Below are positions 1 to 6,896 of a stretch of DNA of 13,687 bases, in pieces. Origin of the DNA: UBA8522 sp049287565 (GTDB lineage: Bacteria > Acidobacteriota > Aminicenantia > Aminicenantales > UBA8522); contig JBAQGA010000205.1 of NCBI GenBank assembly GCA_049287565.1, forward strand, positions 1 to 13,687, given 5' to 3'. A program made the position numbers and the translations under genes. Position 1 is the stretch's first letter; every line of letters begins with the position of its first letter. The notes below the pieces were generated by a model. That model worked only from the letters and a program-made list of their open reading frames with translations, was not told the DNA's origin and made no database searches.

Positions 1-1086
1 CAGCTCCAGGGCGTTTGTGGAGACGACTCCCAGGATCTTCCCCTCCCGCAATCCCTTCTCGATCTCCCGGCGCCTGAGCGGAAGATAGCCGCCCCGGTAG
101 CCCCGGATGAGCCCTTGGCTCTGGATAGTGGTTTCGATGTCCTCCTTGAGGTAGGTGAGGAGAACCTCGGTATTGAGCCGGCTCTGGGCGAAGACGATCG
201 TCTGGAGGTCGTTGTGCAAGAAGATCCCGGCCACCCGCCTCGCCTCATTAATGTAGGACCGCCGGATGCCCAGGAACTTGTTGACGACGGGCGGCGTGTA
301 AAAGATGAAGAATTTCTCGCCCCGGGGCGCTCCGTTGTCCTCGATAAGCGTCACCGGCTCTTCGACCATCTTCTCGGCCAGCTCCACGGGATTGGCGATC
401 GTCGCCGTGCAGAGGATGAACTGGGGGGACGAGCCGTAGAAACTGGCGACCCGCTTGAGCCGCCTCAGGACGTTGGCCAGGTGGCTGCCGAAGATCCCCC
501 GGTAGTTGTGCAGCTCGTCGATGACGATGTATTTGAGGTTCTTGAAGAGGTTGATCCATTTGGTGTGATGAGGCAGGATGCCGGCGTGGAGCATGTCGGG
601 GTTGGTCAGGACGATCTGGCCGATCGACCGGATGGCCTTGCGGGCGTCCTGGGGAGTGTCGCCGTCATAGGTGTGGATCCGGATGCCCTCGGGAAGGAGC
701 CCGATGACCTCGTCGAGTTCGGCCCTTTGGTCCTGAGCGAGGGCCTTGGTGGGGAAGAGATAAATAGCCCGGCTGGCCGGGTCGTTGAGGACGGCATTGA
801 GTACCGGAAGGTTGTAACAAAGAGTCTTGCCCGAAGCGGTCGGCGTGACCACGACGATGTGGCCGCCGCTCTGGAGGAGCTCCCAGGAGGACCTTTGGTG
901 GGAATAGAGCTTCTGATAGCCTTTTTGCCGGAAAGCGGCCAGGAGGGCGGGATGGACATTGGGCGGATACTCGGCGTAGCGGGCTTCTTGGGCCGGAATG
1001 TGCTTGACCGCGGTGATAGAATCTTCCTTAAGCCCCATCTCCTGCAGGGCCTTCAGGGACTTGAGGAGACTCTCTTCCCGCGTCAT
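1..1086 (-). CDS. mrfA: DEAD/DEAH-box helicase, YprA/MrfA family (partial, C-terminus off the left edge)
   Basis: My reverse-strand translation gives 362 uninterrupted residues from an ATG at 1086 to the window edge. Motifs are in superfamily-2 order: a Q-like SHQ at residues 62-64, motif I TPTASGKT at 81-88, FPTKALAQDQ at 111-120, TNPDMLH at 161-167, motif II DELH at 190-193, motif III TAT at 227-229, motif IV IVFAQSR near 297-303, and the start of motif V (STNALEL) at the very edge. The blocks TYDGDTP, PDMLHAGILPHH and FGSHLANVLRRL are those I know from the YprA/MrfA family (helicase plus C-terminal DUF1998 zinc domain). In Bacillus subtilis MrfA works with the nuclease MrfB in mitomycin C lesion repair. 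The missing C-terminal half should hold the rest of the second RecA domain and the four-cysteine DUF1998. A GAGG lies 7 bases before the ATG. It is divergent from uvrA. The family call is strong; the repair role is inferred from homologues. Confidence 0.9.
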   Translation of the reverse strand, partial: MTREESLLKSLKALQEMGLKEDSITAVKHIPAQEARYAEYPPNVHPALLAAFRQKGYQKLYSHQRSSWELLQSGGHIVVVTPTASGKTLCYNLPVLNAVLNDPASRAIYLFPTKALAQDQRAELDEVIGLLPEGIRIHTYDGDTPQDARKAIRSIGQIVLTNPDMLHAGILPHHTKWINLFKNLKYIVIDELHNYRGIFGSHLANVLRRLKRVASFYGSSPQFILCTATIANPVELAEKMVEEPVTLIEDNGAPRGEKFFIFYTPPVVNKFLGIRRSYINEARRVAGIFLHNDLQTIVFAQSRLNTEVLLTYLKEDIETTIQSQGLIRGYRGGYLPLRRREIEKGLREGKILGVVSTNALEL

Positions 1087-1102
1087 CTCTAAACCTCAAT
1101 CC

Positions 1103-1131
1103 ATCCTACATGAATGAAATGTGGCGGTCAA
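1103..1131 (-). promoter_or_regulatory. Predicted sigma-70-type promoter of the helicase gene
   Basis: On the minus strand TTGACC (1126-1131) and TAGGAT (1103-1108) are separated by exactly 17 bases. The expected transcription start, 7 bases beyond the -10 box, is near 1096, which leaves a leader of about 10 bases before the ATG at 1086. GAGG (1094-1097) would lie at the very 5' end of that transcript. This is prediction by eye only. Confidence 0.5.
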
Positions 1132-1211
1132 TTTCCTGCCCGCGTTCGTGATCGTTTCTGCTGGTATAAATCGATGGGCGCAGGAGGCCGCCCCTGGCCC
1201 CCGCACCCCGT

Positions 1212-1281
1212 GGAACCAGTCCCGTCGGTTCCCCCCATCGGAGCGATGGGTCCCCCCTCCGCTACGGGGGCTTAAGGACGG
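1212..1281. repeat. Cluster of three adjacent hairpins in the helicase-uvrA intergenic region
   Basis: Three inverted repeats follow one another. GGAACC (1212-1217) pairs with GGTTCC (1227-1232) around a 9-base loop. CCCATCG (1234-1240) pairs perfectly with CGATGGG (1244-1250) around GAG. CCTCCG (1256-1261) pairs with CGGGGG (1265-1270) around CTA, with one T-G wobble. An alternative outer stem is CCGTC (1222-1226) with GACGG (1277-1281). No T-run follows either way, so a simple intrinsic terminator is unlikely. It could be a REP-like palindromic repeat, a structured small RNA or a protein-binding region. The rest of the 296-base spacer holds only the two divergent promoters; I see no small gene in it. 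Confidence 0.5.
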
Positions 1282-1347
1282 CTTCCCACGCCCGTCTTGG
1301 AGATTGCCTGACTCCCAGCACGCACGCTTGTAGGTCGGGCGGCTTGC

Positions 1348-1376
1348 TTGTGAAGAAGAGGTCGAACCGCTAGAAT
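1348..1376 (+). promoter_or_regulatory. Predicted sigma-70-type promoter of the uvrA operon (leaderless start)
   Basis: TTGTGA (1348-1353), a 17-base spacer and TAGAAT (1371-1376). The expected start, 7 bases after the -10 box, falls on 1383, the A of the uvrA ATG. No Shine-Dalgarno sequence is visible before that ATG (only a weak AGAG), which agrees with a leaderless mRNA. I saw no obvious LexA box of the CTG-N10-CAG or GAAC-N4-GTTC type here. Confidence 0.55.
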
Positions 1377-1382
1377 AGAGAC

Positions 1383-3905
1383 ATGCTCGAAGAGATCCGG
1401 GTCAAGAAGGCAGCGCAGCACAACCTCAAGCGCCTCGACGTCGACCTGCCCCGTAACAAGCTGATCGTGGTCACCGGACCGAGCGGGTCGGGGAAGAGCT
1501 CTCTGGCCTTCGACACCCTGTTTGCCGAAGGCCAGCGCCGTTATATCGAGTGCCTTTCCGCCTACGCCCGCCAGTACATCGAGCAGATGGAAAAGCCCGA
1601 GGTCGAGTCGATCGAGGGGCTCTCGCCGTCCATCTCCATCGACCAGAAGACCATCTCCTCCAATCCCCGGTCCACTGTCGGGACGGTGACCGAGATCCAC
1701 GACCTGCTGCGCCTTCTCTACGCCCGCGTCGGGACGCCCCACTGTCCGAGCTGCGGCCGGCAGGTCAGCTCCCAGACTCCCCGGCAGATCGTCCATCGTA
1801 TCCGGGAATCATTCGCCGGGAAAAAGCTGGCCATCCTGGCGCCGGTCGTCAGAGGGCGGAAGGGAGAATATTCCCGGCTCTTCGAGAGGTTCCAGAAAAA
1901 GGGCTTTCTCCGCTTCCGGTTGGACGGGAAATTCCGGGAGCTGGAGGAGCCGGTCCGGCTGAAAAAGACGAAGAAACACAATATCGAGGTCCTGGTGGAC
2001 GAGGTCTCGGCCTCCCGGGAAGCCGCCCAGCGGCTCGAGGAGGCCGTGGGGAAAGCCCTGGAAATTTCGGGCGGAGACCTGCTCCTCGTCCGGCCGGACG
2101 GGGAGGAGGTCTTCTTCTCGCTCAAGCTCCTCTGCCCGTTCTGCGAGGTCAGCCTGCCCGAGCTCGAGCCGCGGAGTTTCTCCTTCAACAGCCCCTACGG
2201 AGCCTGCCCCCGCTGCCACGGGCTGGGGTTCCAGACGATCCTCAACGAGTGGGGCGAGGTCGAGCTCACTGCGGACGTTTGTCCTCAATGTCAAGGAGCA
2301 AGGCTGAAGAAGGAGAGCCTGGCCGTCAAGATTGGAGGAAAGAACATCCATGAACTGAGCGACCTGCCGGTGGACAAGCTTATCATCGAGATCCGGGCCT
2401 TCCGGTTCGACGCGACCGCGGCGCTCGTCGCCTCGAAGATCCAGAAAGAAATATTGTCTCGGCTTGAGATCATGGTCGAACTGGGAATGCCCTATCTCCA
2501 GCTCAGCCGGACGACGGGATCTCTGTCTGGTGGAGAGGCACAGCGCGTCCGTTTAGCCGCCCAGGTCGGAGCGCGGCTCCGCGGCGTTCTCTACGTGCTG
2601 GACGAGCCGACCGTCGGGCTTCACCAGCGGGACAACAGCCGGTTGATCGGTCTCCTCCGGGGCATCCGCGACGAGGGAAACTCTGTCATCGTCGTCGAGC
2701 ACGACGAACAGACCATCCGCTCGGCTGATCACATCCTGGACCTGGGACCGGGTGCCGGGGAGGACGGCGGCTACAAGGTGGCAGAAGGAGATCTCAGTCA
2801 GGTCCTGGCGGTCTCCGCTTCTCTCACTTCCCAGTATCTCCGGGGCGAGAAGATGATCCCCGTGCCCAAGGAAAGGAGAAAGCCCCGGGGCTGGTTGACG
2901 GTCGTCAAGGCGAAGGAACACAACCTCAAAGACCTGGACGTGCGGATCCCGCTCGGGACGATGACCGCGGTGACGGGCGTCTCCGGCTCGGGCAAGAGCA
3001 CGCTGGTCTACGACATCCTCTATCGAAGCTTGCTCAATCTTTTCCACAACGCCAAGCAGAAGGTCGGCGCTCACGAGGCCCTCCGCGGTATTGAGGGGAT
3101 CGACAAGGTCATCGCCGTGGACCAGAAGCCGATCGGCAGGACGCCTCGATCGAATCCCGCGACTTATACCGGCCTGCTCACGCCGCTGCGGGAGCTTTTC
3201 TCCCGTACGCCGGAAGCACGGATGAGGGGTTATACTCCCAGCCGCTTCAGCTTCAACCTGCCTGGCGGCCGCTGCGAGGAATGCGAAGGGGCGGGAGCGA
3301 AAAAGATTGAGATGCACTTTCTTCCCGACGTCTTGGTGACCTGTGACCGTTGTGGCGGCAGCCGATACAACAAGGAGACCCTGGCCGTCCTCTACAAAGA
3401 CCGAAGCATCGCCGATTTCCTGGCCATGACCGTTGATGAGGCCTTCGGCTATCTCCGGGCTCATCCGTTGCTCAAAAGAAAGCTGGCCACTCTCCGGTCG
3501 GTCGGGCTGGGTTACATCCGGCTCGGCCAGCCGGCCCCGACGTTGTCCGGCGGAGAGGCCCAACGCATCAAGCTGACTAAAGAACTGGGGAGAAAGAGCA
3601 CGGGCCGGACGCTCTTCCTTCTCGACGAACCCACTACCGGGCTTCACTTTGACGACGTGCGCAAGCTCCTCGAGCTTCTTTCGGAACTCGTGAGCCGGGG
3701 CAATACGGTGGTCGTCATCGAGCACAACCTCGACGTCATCAAGTCCTGCGATCATGTCATCGACCTGGGGCCGGAGGGAGGCGAGGAGGGCGGTTGGATC
3801 GTCGCCCAGGGCACGCCGGAGGAGATTGCTGCCGAGGAAAGTTCCTATACCGGACGGTTTTTGAAGACGGCCCTGCGTTTTGAGGAGGGACGACGTGGGG
3901 TTTGA
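1383..3905 (+). CDS. uvrA: Excinuclease ABC subunit UvrA, short form lacking the insertion domain
   Basis: UvrA is the dimeric ABC-type ATPase that finds DNA lesions and loads UvrB in nucleotide excision repair. The 840 residues carry both ATPase modules: Walker A GPSGSGKS (32-39) and GVSGSGKS (532-539), signatures LSGGEAQR (381-388 and 721-728), Walker B with LDEPT (406-410 and 747-751). The zinc modules are C251/C254/C275/C278 and C631/C634/C654/C657. The region of the UvrB-binding domain (about 120-250) is present. Known UvrAs are about 940 residues. Here only about 16 residues (283-299) separate the zinc-module end GLGF from CPQCQGARL, where E. coli and Geobacillus UvrA carry an insertion domain of about 110 residues. 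No frameshift or stop is present. The ATG at 1383 has no Shine-Dalgarno site, but starting MLEEIRVKKAAQHNLK it aligns with family N-termini. It is the first gene of a three-gene operon and overlaps holB by 11 bases. Confidence 0.97.
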   Translation: MLEEIRVKKAAQHNLKRLDVDLPRNKLIVVTGPSGSGKSSLAFDTLFAEGQRRYIECLSAYARQYIEQMEKPEVESIEGLSPSISIDQKTISSNPRSTVGTVTEIHDLLRLLYARVGTPHCPSCGRQVSSQTPRQIVHRIRESFAGKKLAILAPVVRGRKGEYSRLFERFQKKGFLRFRLDGKFRELEEPVRLKKTKKHNIEVLVDEVSASREAAQRLEEAVGKALEISGGDLLLVRPDGEEVFFSLKLLCPFCEVSLPELEPRSFSFNSPYGACPRCHGLGFQTILNEWGEVELTADVCPQCQGARLKKESLAVKIGGKNIHELSDLPVDKLIIEIRAFRFDATAALVASKIQKEILSRLEIMVELGMPYLQLSRTTGSLSGGEAQRVRLAAQVGARLRGVLYVLDEPTVGLHQRDNSRLIGLLRGIRDEGNSVIVVEHDEQTIRSADHILDLGPGAGEDGGYKVAEGDLSQVLAVSASLTSQYLRGEKMIPVPKERRKPRGWLTVVKAKEHNLKDLDVRIPLGTMTAVTGVSGSGKSTLVYDILYRSLLNLFHNAKQKVGAHEALRGIEGIDKVIAVDQKPIGRTPRSNPATYTGLLTPLRELFSRTPEARMRGYTPSRFSFNLPGGRCEECEGAGAKKIEMHFLPDVLVTCDRCGGSRYNKETLAVLYKDRSIADFLAMTVDEAFGYLRAHPLLKRKLATLRSVGLGYIRLGQPAPTLSGGEAQRIKLTKELGRKSTGRTLFLLDEPTTGLHFDDVRKLLELLSELVSRGNTVVVIEHNLDVIKSCDHVIDLGPEGGEEGGWIVAQGTPEEIAAEESSYTGRFLKTALRFEEGRRGV
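3884..3888 (+). promoter_or_regulatory. Ribosome-binding site that sets the holB start
   Basis: GGAGG lies inside the end of uvrA, 6 bases before GTG 3895. An upstream in-frame TTG at 3880 has no such site, so translation from the GTG is preferred. Placement inside uvrA implies translational coupling. Confidence 0.8.
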
Positions 3906-4908
3906 CGAGGTCCTGGGCAACAGCCGGGTGAAGAAGATCCTGCGGCTGGCCTTGCAGAGAAGCCGCGTCCCGAATTCGCTCCTTTTCTGCGGGCCGGAAG
4001 GAGTCGGCAAGAGGAGTCTGGCCTTCGTCCTGGCCAAGGCCATCAATTGCCTGAGACGACAGGATGACGCTTGCGATGAGTGTCCTGCGTGTCGGGCTGT
4101 TTCGGCGGGGCGGTTCCCCGATGTCCAGGAAATCAAGCCCGATGGGCAGGTCATCAAGGTGGAGCGTGTCCGAGAGATGCGCCAGCTCGCTTACCTGCGG
4201 CCGATGGTCGGAAAGAAACGGGTATTCATTATCACGGAAGCGGAAAAGCTCACCGACGAATCGGCCAACACGCTGCTAAAAATTCTGGAAGAGCCGCCCT
4301 TTTTCTCGCAGTTCATCCTGATCACCCTCAATCCCCATCTCATCCTGTCGACGATCAGATCGCGCTGCCAGACCCTTCACTTCGTACCGGTCGGTAAGGA
4401 GGAAATCGTCAGGGCGCTCAAGGAAAAAGGCTATCCGGAGGACCGGGCCCGGATCATCTCGCTCTATGTCAGGGGAAATTACGGGGAGACGCTGGGGCTG
4501 GACTGGGAGGAGATCCAGAACAAGCGCCGGGAGGTCTGGACGCTTTTCCTCTCCTTCCTTACAAGTGAAGAGCCCGCATTATTCTTGAGAAGGTACGGGT
4601 TCACCCAGCGGAATATCATCCGCGACGACCTGTTGATGACCCTGAAGATCATGGCCTCCTTCTGCCGCGATCTCGTCCTGATAAAGGAAAAAGGCGATCC
4701 CGCGCTCCTCCTCAATCCCGACTATGCTGAGGATATCCGGGCCCTGGAGAAAGAATGGAGCCTGGAACAATGCTGGCAGTGCCTCCGGCGGATCGACGCT
4801 GCGATCTCCGGACTCGCCCGGTACCTGAACATGAGCCTGATCGTCAGCTCTTTCTATTCACTATTGGGAGAAGAAACTCATGACCGAGATCATTTGTCTC
4901 GTTTCTGA
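3895..4908 (+). CDS. holB: DNA polymerase III delta' subunit (clamp loader)
   Basis: Delta' is the fixed arm of the clamp-loader ring that opens the beta sliding clamp. The 337-residue protein (from GTG 3895, starting MGFDEVLGN) has a P-loop-like GPEGVGKRS at 33-41, a zinc module C52/C60/C63/C66, a Walker B-region FIITEAEKLT at about 111-120 followed by NTLLKILEEPP, and the arginine-finger SRC motif at 156-158. The P-loop carries Arg where ATPases have Thr/Ser after GK. This fits delta' subunits, which supply an arginine finger but do not hydrolyse ATP. The C-terminal part (about 165-337) is the helical oligomerisation region. It is too short for DnaX (gamma/tau). It overlaps uvrA by 11 bases and ricT by 29, so all three are probably co-translated. 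The holB-ricT order matches Bacillus (holB-yaaT). Confidence 0.93.
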   Translation: MGFDEVLGNSRVKKILRLALQRSRVPNSLLFCGPEGVGKRSLAFVLAKAINCLRRQDDACDECPACRAVSAGRFPDVQEIKPDGQVIKVERVREMRQLAYLRPMVGKKRVFIITEAEKLTDESANTLLKILEEPPFFSQFILITLNPHLILSTIRSRCQTLHFVPVGKEEIVRALKEKGYPEDRARIISLYVRGNYGETLGLDWEEIQNKRREVWTLFLSFLTSEEPALFLRRYGFTQRNIIRDDLLMTLKIMASFCRDLVLIKEKGDPALLLNPDYAEDIRALEKEWSLEQCWQCLRRIDAAISGLARYLNMSLIVSSFYSLLGEETHDRDHLSRF

Positions 4909-5560
4909 AAACACCGGTAAGATCCTCCGGGCCCAGAAGGGCGGTTGGAACGTCCAGAGAGGGGATCTCTTGCTGGTCGAAACCGACCTGGGCGGGGACC
5001 TGGCCGAAGTGGTCGACATCTCCTCTGAGGTGTGCCGTCTGCCCAAGGCCGGGCGGGGAGCCGTCAGGATCATCCGCCGGGCGACCGACGACGATATCGA
5101 GAAGTTCCGCTGGCTCCGGGAGAAAGAGCGCCGAGCCTATGCTTTATGTCTTCAGAGGATCAAGAGCCGGAACCTACCGATGAAGCTGGTGGCGGTGAAA
5201 TATTTCTTCAACGAGAAGAAGGGGATCTTCTTTTATACGGCCGATGGCCGGATCGATTTCCGTCAGCTCGTCAAAGACCTGGCCAAGGATCTGAGGATGC
5301 GCATCGAGATGCGCCAGATCGGCGTCAGAGACGAGGCCAAGATGGTCGGCGGGATGGGCGTCTGCGGCCGCTCCCTCTGCTGCGCGAGTTTCATGAAGAC
5401 CTTCGAGCCGGTGACCATCCAGAAGGCCAGAAAACAGCAGATCGTCATCAACCCGACCAAAATCTCGGGATTGTGCGGTCGGCTGATGTGCTGCCTGGCC
5501 TTTGAAGAAGACAGCCGGGGGCGGATGTACAGCGAGGACGAGAATCAGATCGAGGATTAG
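4880..5560 (+). CDS. ricT: RicT/YaaT family protein, PSP1 domain, Cys-rich (Fe-S)
   Basis: This is a 226-residue PSP1-domain protein. In Bacillus, RicT joins RicA and RicF in a complex that binds [4Fe-4S] clusters, helps RNase Y-dependent mRNA maturation and affects phosphorelay output. Seen here: an N-terminal small beta domain, the PSP1 core about residues 60-148, then the family cysteine signature VCGRSLCC (C162, C167, C168) and LCGRLMCC (C199, C204, C205). It is shorter than the Bacillus protein (about 275) because the tail after the second cysteine group is brief. GGGAGAAG lies 6 bases before ATG 4880, inside the end of holB. RicA and RicF partners (YlbF/YmcA family) are not in this window, so its role here may differ from Bacillus. 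Family assignment is firm; function is by homology. Confidence 0.92.
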   Translation: MTEIICLVSENTGKILRAQKGGWNVQRGDLLLVETDLGGDLAEVVDISSEVCRLPKAGRGAVRIIRRATDDDIEKFRWLREKERRAYALCLQRIKSRNLPMKLVAVKYFFNEKKGIFFYTADGRIDFRQLVKDLAKDLRMRIEMRQIGVRDEAKMVGGMGVCGRSLCCASFMKTFEPVTIQKARKQQIVINPTKISGLCGRLMCCLAFEEDSRGRMYSEDENQIED

Positions 5561-5573
5561 CCGCAGAAAGCGG
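5561..5573. terminator. Short hairpin between convergent ricT and anti-sigma gene
   Basis: CCGC (5561-5564) and GCGG (5570-5573) pair around AGAAA and fill nearly the whole 14-base gap between the two convergent stop codons. The stem is only 4 base pairs and no T-run follows on either strand, so a bidirectional terminator role is only a guess. Confidence 0.2.
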
Positions 5574-5574
5574 A

Positions 5575-6228
5575 TTACTGGCCGGGCGAAACCTGGAACT
5601 GCACCATGCTCGAGACGGCGATCAGCGTTCCCTTGGGCGAAAACGCCTTGACCTGCCAGGAATATTTCTGGCCGGCCACCATCTGCCGCTTGACCTCGTC
5701 AGGAATAGCGATCCGCGTGTCCTTGGTCGCGGCCGTCCAGAGCAGGCTGCTATTGTAGACAAAAACCTTGTATTCGACGTCCTGCCCGAGCTTGCGCCAC
5801 TCGAAGTAGGCGGGAACGGACCCGACGTCGATCACGGGCGAGATTAGGGTCAGAGACTCGCCCCGGACGATTTCGTTGTCGCTCAGCACGAACTGGGGAG
5901 TTTGCCCTTGGAACCGGGGCAGGATTCCGAACACGGCGAACAGAACGACGGCTGCGGCCACCCCGACCGTCGCCCACTGCCGGGGCGTGTAGGACGCCAG
6001 GGCGCGCTTCCAGGCAGGCACCCAATCCCTTCGTCCGGCCGCGGGCTCTTCTTTGAAGATCCAGGCGCCGCGGGCCTTGATCGTGGAGACCAGGGCATCG
6101 CGTTCTTCCATCCTCCGGAAGCAACTCGGGCAGTTGAAATAGTGCTCTTCGAACTGCTCCTTAGCGGCCCCTTCCAATCTATTCAGGAGGTAATCATCGA
6201 TCTGGTCGGCATATCGGCATTTTTTCAT
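5575..6228 (-). CDS. Zinc-binding anti-sigma factor with one membrane segment and an extracytoplasmic domain
   Basis: This 217-residue protein is encoded directly after an ECF sigma gene on the same strand (65-base gap). Residues 1-40 look like a ZAS/zf-HC2 anti-sigma domain, with the H-x3-C-x2-C set H29, C33, C36 in a helical segment that would grip the sigma factor. One hydrophobic segment lies at about 86-104 (WATVGVAAAVVLFAVFGIL). The remaining approx. 110 residues outside the membrane are beta-rich, with a spacing reminiscent of a fibronectin III-like or Ig-like fold (EYKVFVYNS ... YSWQVKAF). That fold would be a candidate signal-sensing part, and I cannot name its ligand. The ATG at 6228 has a good AGGTGA site about 6 bases upstream. 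No regulatory protease gene is nearby, so how the signal is released is not visible. Confidence 0.85.
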   Translation of the reverse strand: MKKCRYADQIDDYLLNRLEGAAKEQFEEHYFNCPSCFRRMEERDALVSTIKARGAWIFKEEPAAGRRDWVPAWKRALASYTPRQWATVGVAAAVVLFAVFGILPRFQGQTPQFVLSDNEIVRGESLTLISPVIDVGSVPAYFEWRKLGQDVEYKVFVYNSSLLWTAATKDTRIAIPDEVKRQMVAGQKYSWQVKAFSPKGTLIAVSSMVQFQVSPGQ

Positions 6229-6293
6229 GTTTGTTCACCTTTCATCCGGTTTCAACGATTTAGTCGCCGGATGGTCGGGAAAATGGAAAAATT

Positions 6294-6803
6294 TCATGGC
6301 TTGATAATCTTGCGGAGGAGTTTCTGGGCATAGTTGATCCGCTCGCTGACCCGCCGGGGAGAAATGCCCAGGCGCTCCGCCACCTCGTTTCGGGTCAGCT
6401 CCTGGTAATAGTAAAGATTCAAGACCTCCTTGAACTTGGGCTTGAGCTGCTGGATGGCCTCGGCCAGGACCCGGGCCCTCTCCCGGCTTTCCGCGTCCTC
6501 GCAGGGATCAGGCAGGGATTTAGGCTCAGGAATGCCTTTCAGGACCCTGGTTTTTTGCCGGATATGATCGACGATCCGGCGGCTGGTGATGGTGTAGATG
6601 AAGGTCCCGATCGAGGACTCCCCCCTGAATTCGCCCTTGGTCACTTTCTCGATGACCTGAGTGATGACCTCGTTGACCACGTCCTCCCAGTCGGGGGTCT
6701 GAACACCCAGGGATTTCTTGACCTTGAAGCTGACGACGGGCCGGTACTTGACGACGATCTCGTCGAGATCGACTTGGGCAGACGGGTGTTCCACAGATAC
6801 CAT
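6294..6803 (-). CDS. ECF-type RNA polymerase sigma factor
   Basis: The 169 residues have the two-domain layout of extracytoplasmic-function sigma factors. Region 2 spans about 15-85, with EDVVNEVI and the -10-recognition/melting segment SSIGTFIYTITSRRIVDHIR. A charged linker follows (86-110), then region 4 at 112-165 with helix-turn-helix LTRNEVAERLGISPRRVSERI (136-156), which would read the -35 element. There is no region 1.1 or 3. The ATG at 6803 has no Shine-Dalgarno site, and an alternative GTG three codons in has none either, so a very short leader is likely. The cognate anti-sigma gene follows immediately. The shared 93-base spacer divides it from a divergent HD-GYP gene, which may be in its regulon (inference). 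Which ECF subgroup it belongs to I cannot say. Confidence 0.92.
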   Translation of the reverse strand: MVSVEHPSAQVDLDEIVVKYRPVVSFKVKKSLGVQTPDWEDVVNEVITQVIEKVTKGEFRGESSIGTFIYTITSRRIVDHIRQKTRVLKGIPEPKSLPDPCEDAESRERARVLAEAIQQLKPKFKEVLNLYYYQELTRNEVAERLGISPRRVSERINYAQKLLRKIIKP

Positions 6804-6814
6804 TATATATGGTG

Positions 6815-6844
6815 TCTAAACCATTGACAAGGGTGGATTTACAA
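6815..6844 (-). promoter_or_regulatory. Possible promoter of the sigma/anti-sigma operon
   Basis: On the minus strand TTGTAA (6839-6844), an 18-base spacer and TTTAGA (6815-6820) predict a start near 6808, a 5-base leader before ATG 6803. An imperfect inverted repeat ATGGT-N6-ACCAT (6809-6824) overlaps the -10 region and could be an operator. I cannot tell a vegetative from a self-activated ECF promoter. Confidence 0.35.
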
Positions 6845-6862
6845 GAAAAAACTCCCCTCTAT

Positions 6863-6894
6863 GGGGGGGGCTGCGGGGTGAGAAGGGCGAGGGG
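6863..6894 (+). promoter_or_regulatory. Putative G-quadruplex in the leader of the HD-GYP gene, overlapping its ribosome-binding site
   Basis: Four G-tracts lie on the coding strand: 8 G (6863-6870), 4 G (6875-6878), 3 G (6885-6887) and 4 G (6891-6894), with loops of 4, 6 and 3 bases. This satisfies the usual G3+N1-7 quadruplex rule. The last tract is the Shine-Dalgarno-like GAGGGG just before GTG 6897. A CCCC at 6854-6857 could pair with a G-tract as an alternative fold. The role is inferred. Confidence 0.4.
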
Positions 6895-6896
6895 AA

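Noticed and set aside
115..1092. Long plus-strand open frame opposite the helicase
   Set aside because: The reverse strand encodes an intact helicase with all motifs; this frame has low-complexity Asp/Val/Gly composition typical of an antisense shadow in GC-rich DNA.
1121..1333. Small protein gene in the helicase-uvrA spacer (70 codons)
   Set aside because: No ribosome-binding site, runs through the hairpin cluster and the helicase promoter, Pro/Arg-rich composition without domain; judged non-coding.
3991..4017. Broken P-loop (GKR instead of GKT/S) suggesting a dead clamp-loader ATPase
   Set aside because: Delta' subunits are normally not ATPases and often have altered P-loops; all other delta' features are present, so this is not decay.
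2553..4157. 534-codon minus-strand frame across uvrA and holB
   Set aside because: It lies antisense to two clearly conserved genes and spans their boundary; no recognisable domain.
5561..5573. Strong bidirectional terminator between ricT and the anti-sigma gene
   Set aside because: Stem is only 4 base pairs and there is no T-run on either strand; kept only as a weak feature.
6824..6862. TTGACA as -35 box of a plus-strand promoter for the HD-GYP gene
   Set aside because: No -10-like hexamer lies 16-18 bases downstream (the region is A-rich then CTCCCC); nearest candidates are 10 or 26 bases away.
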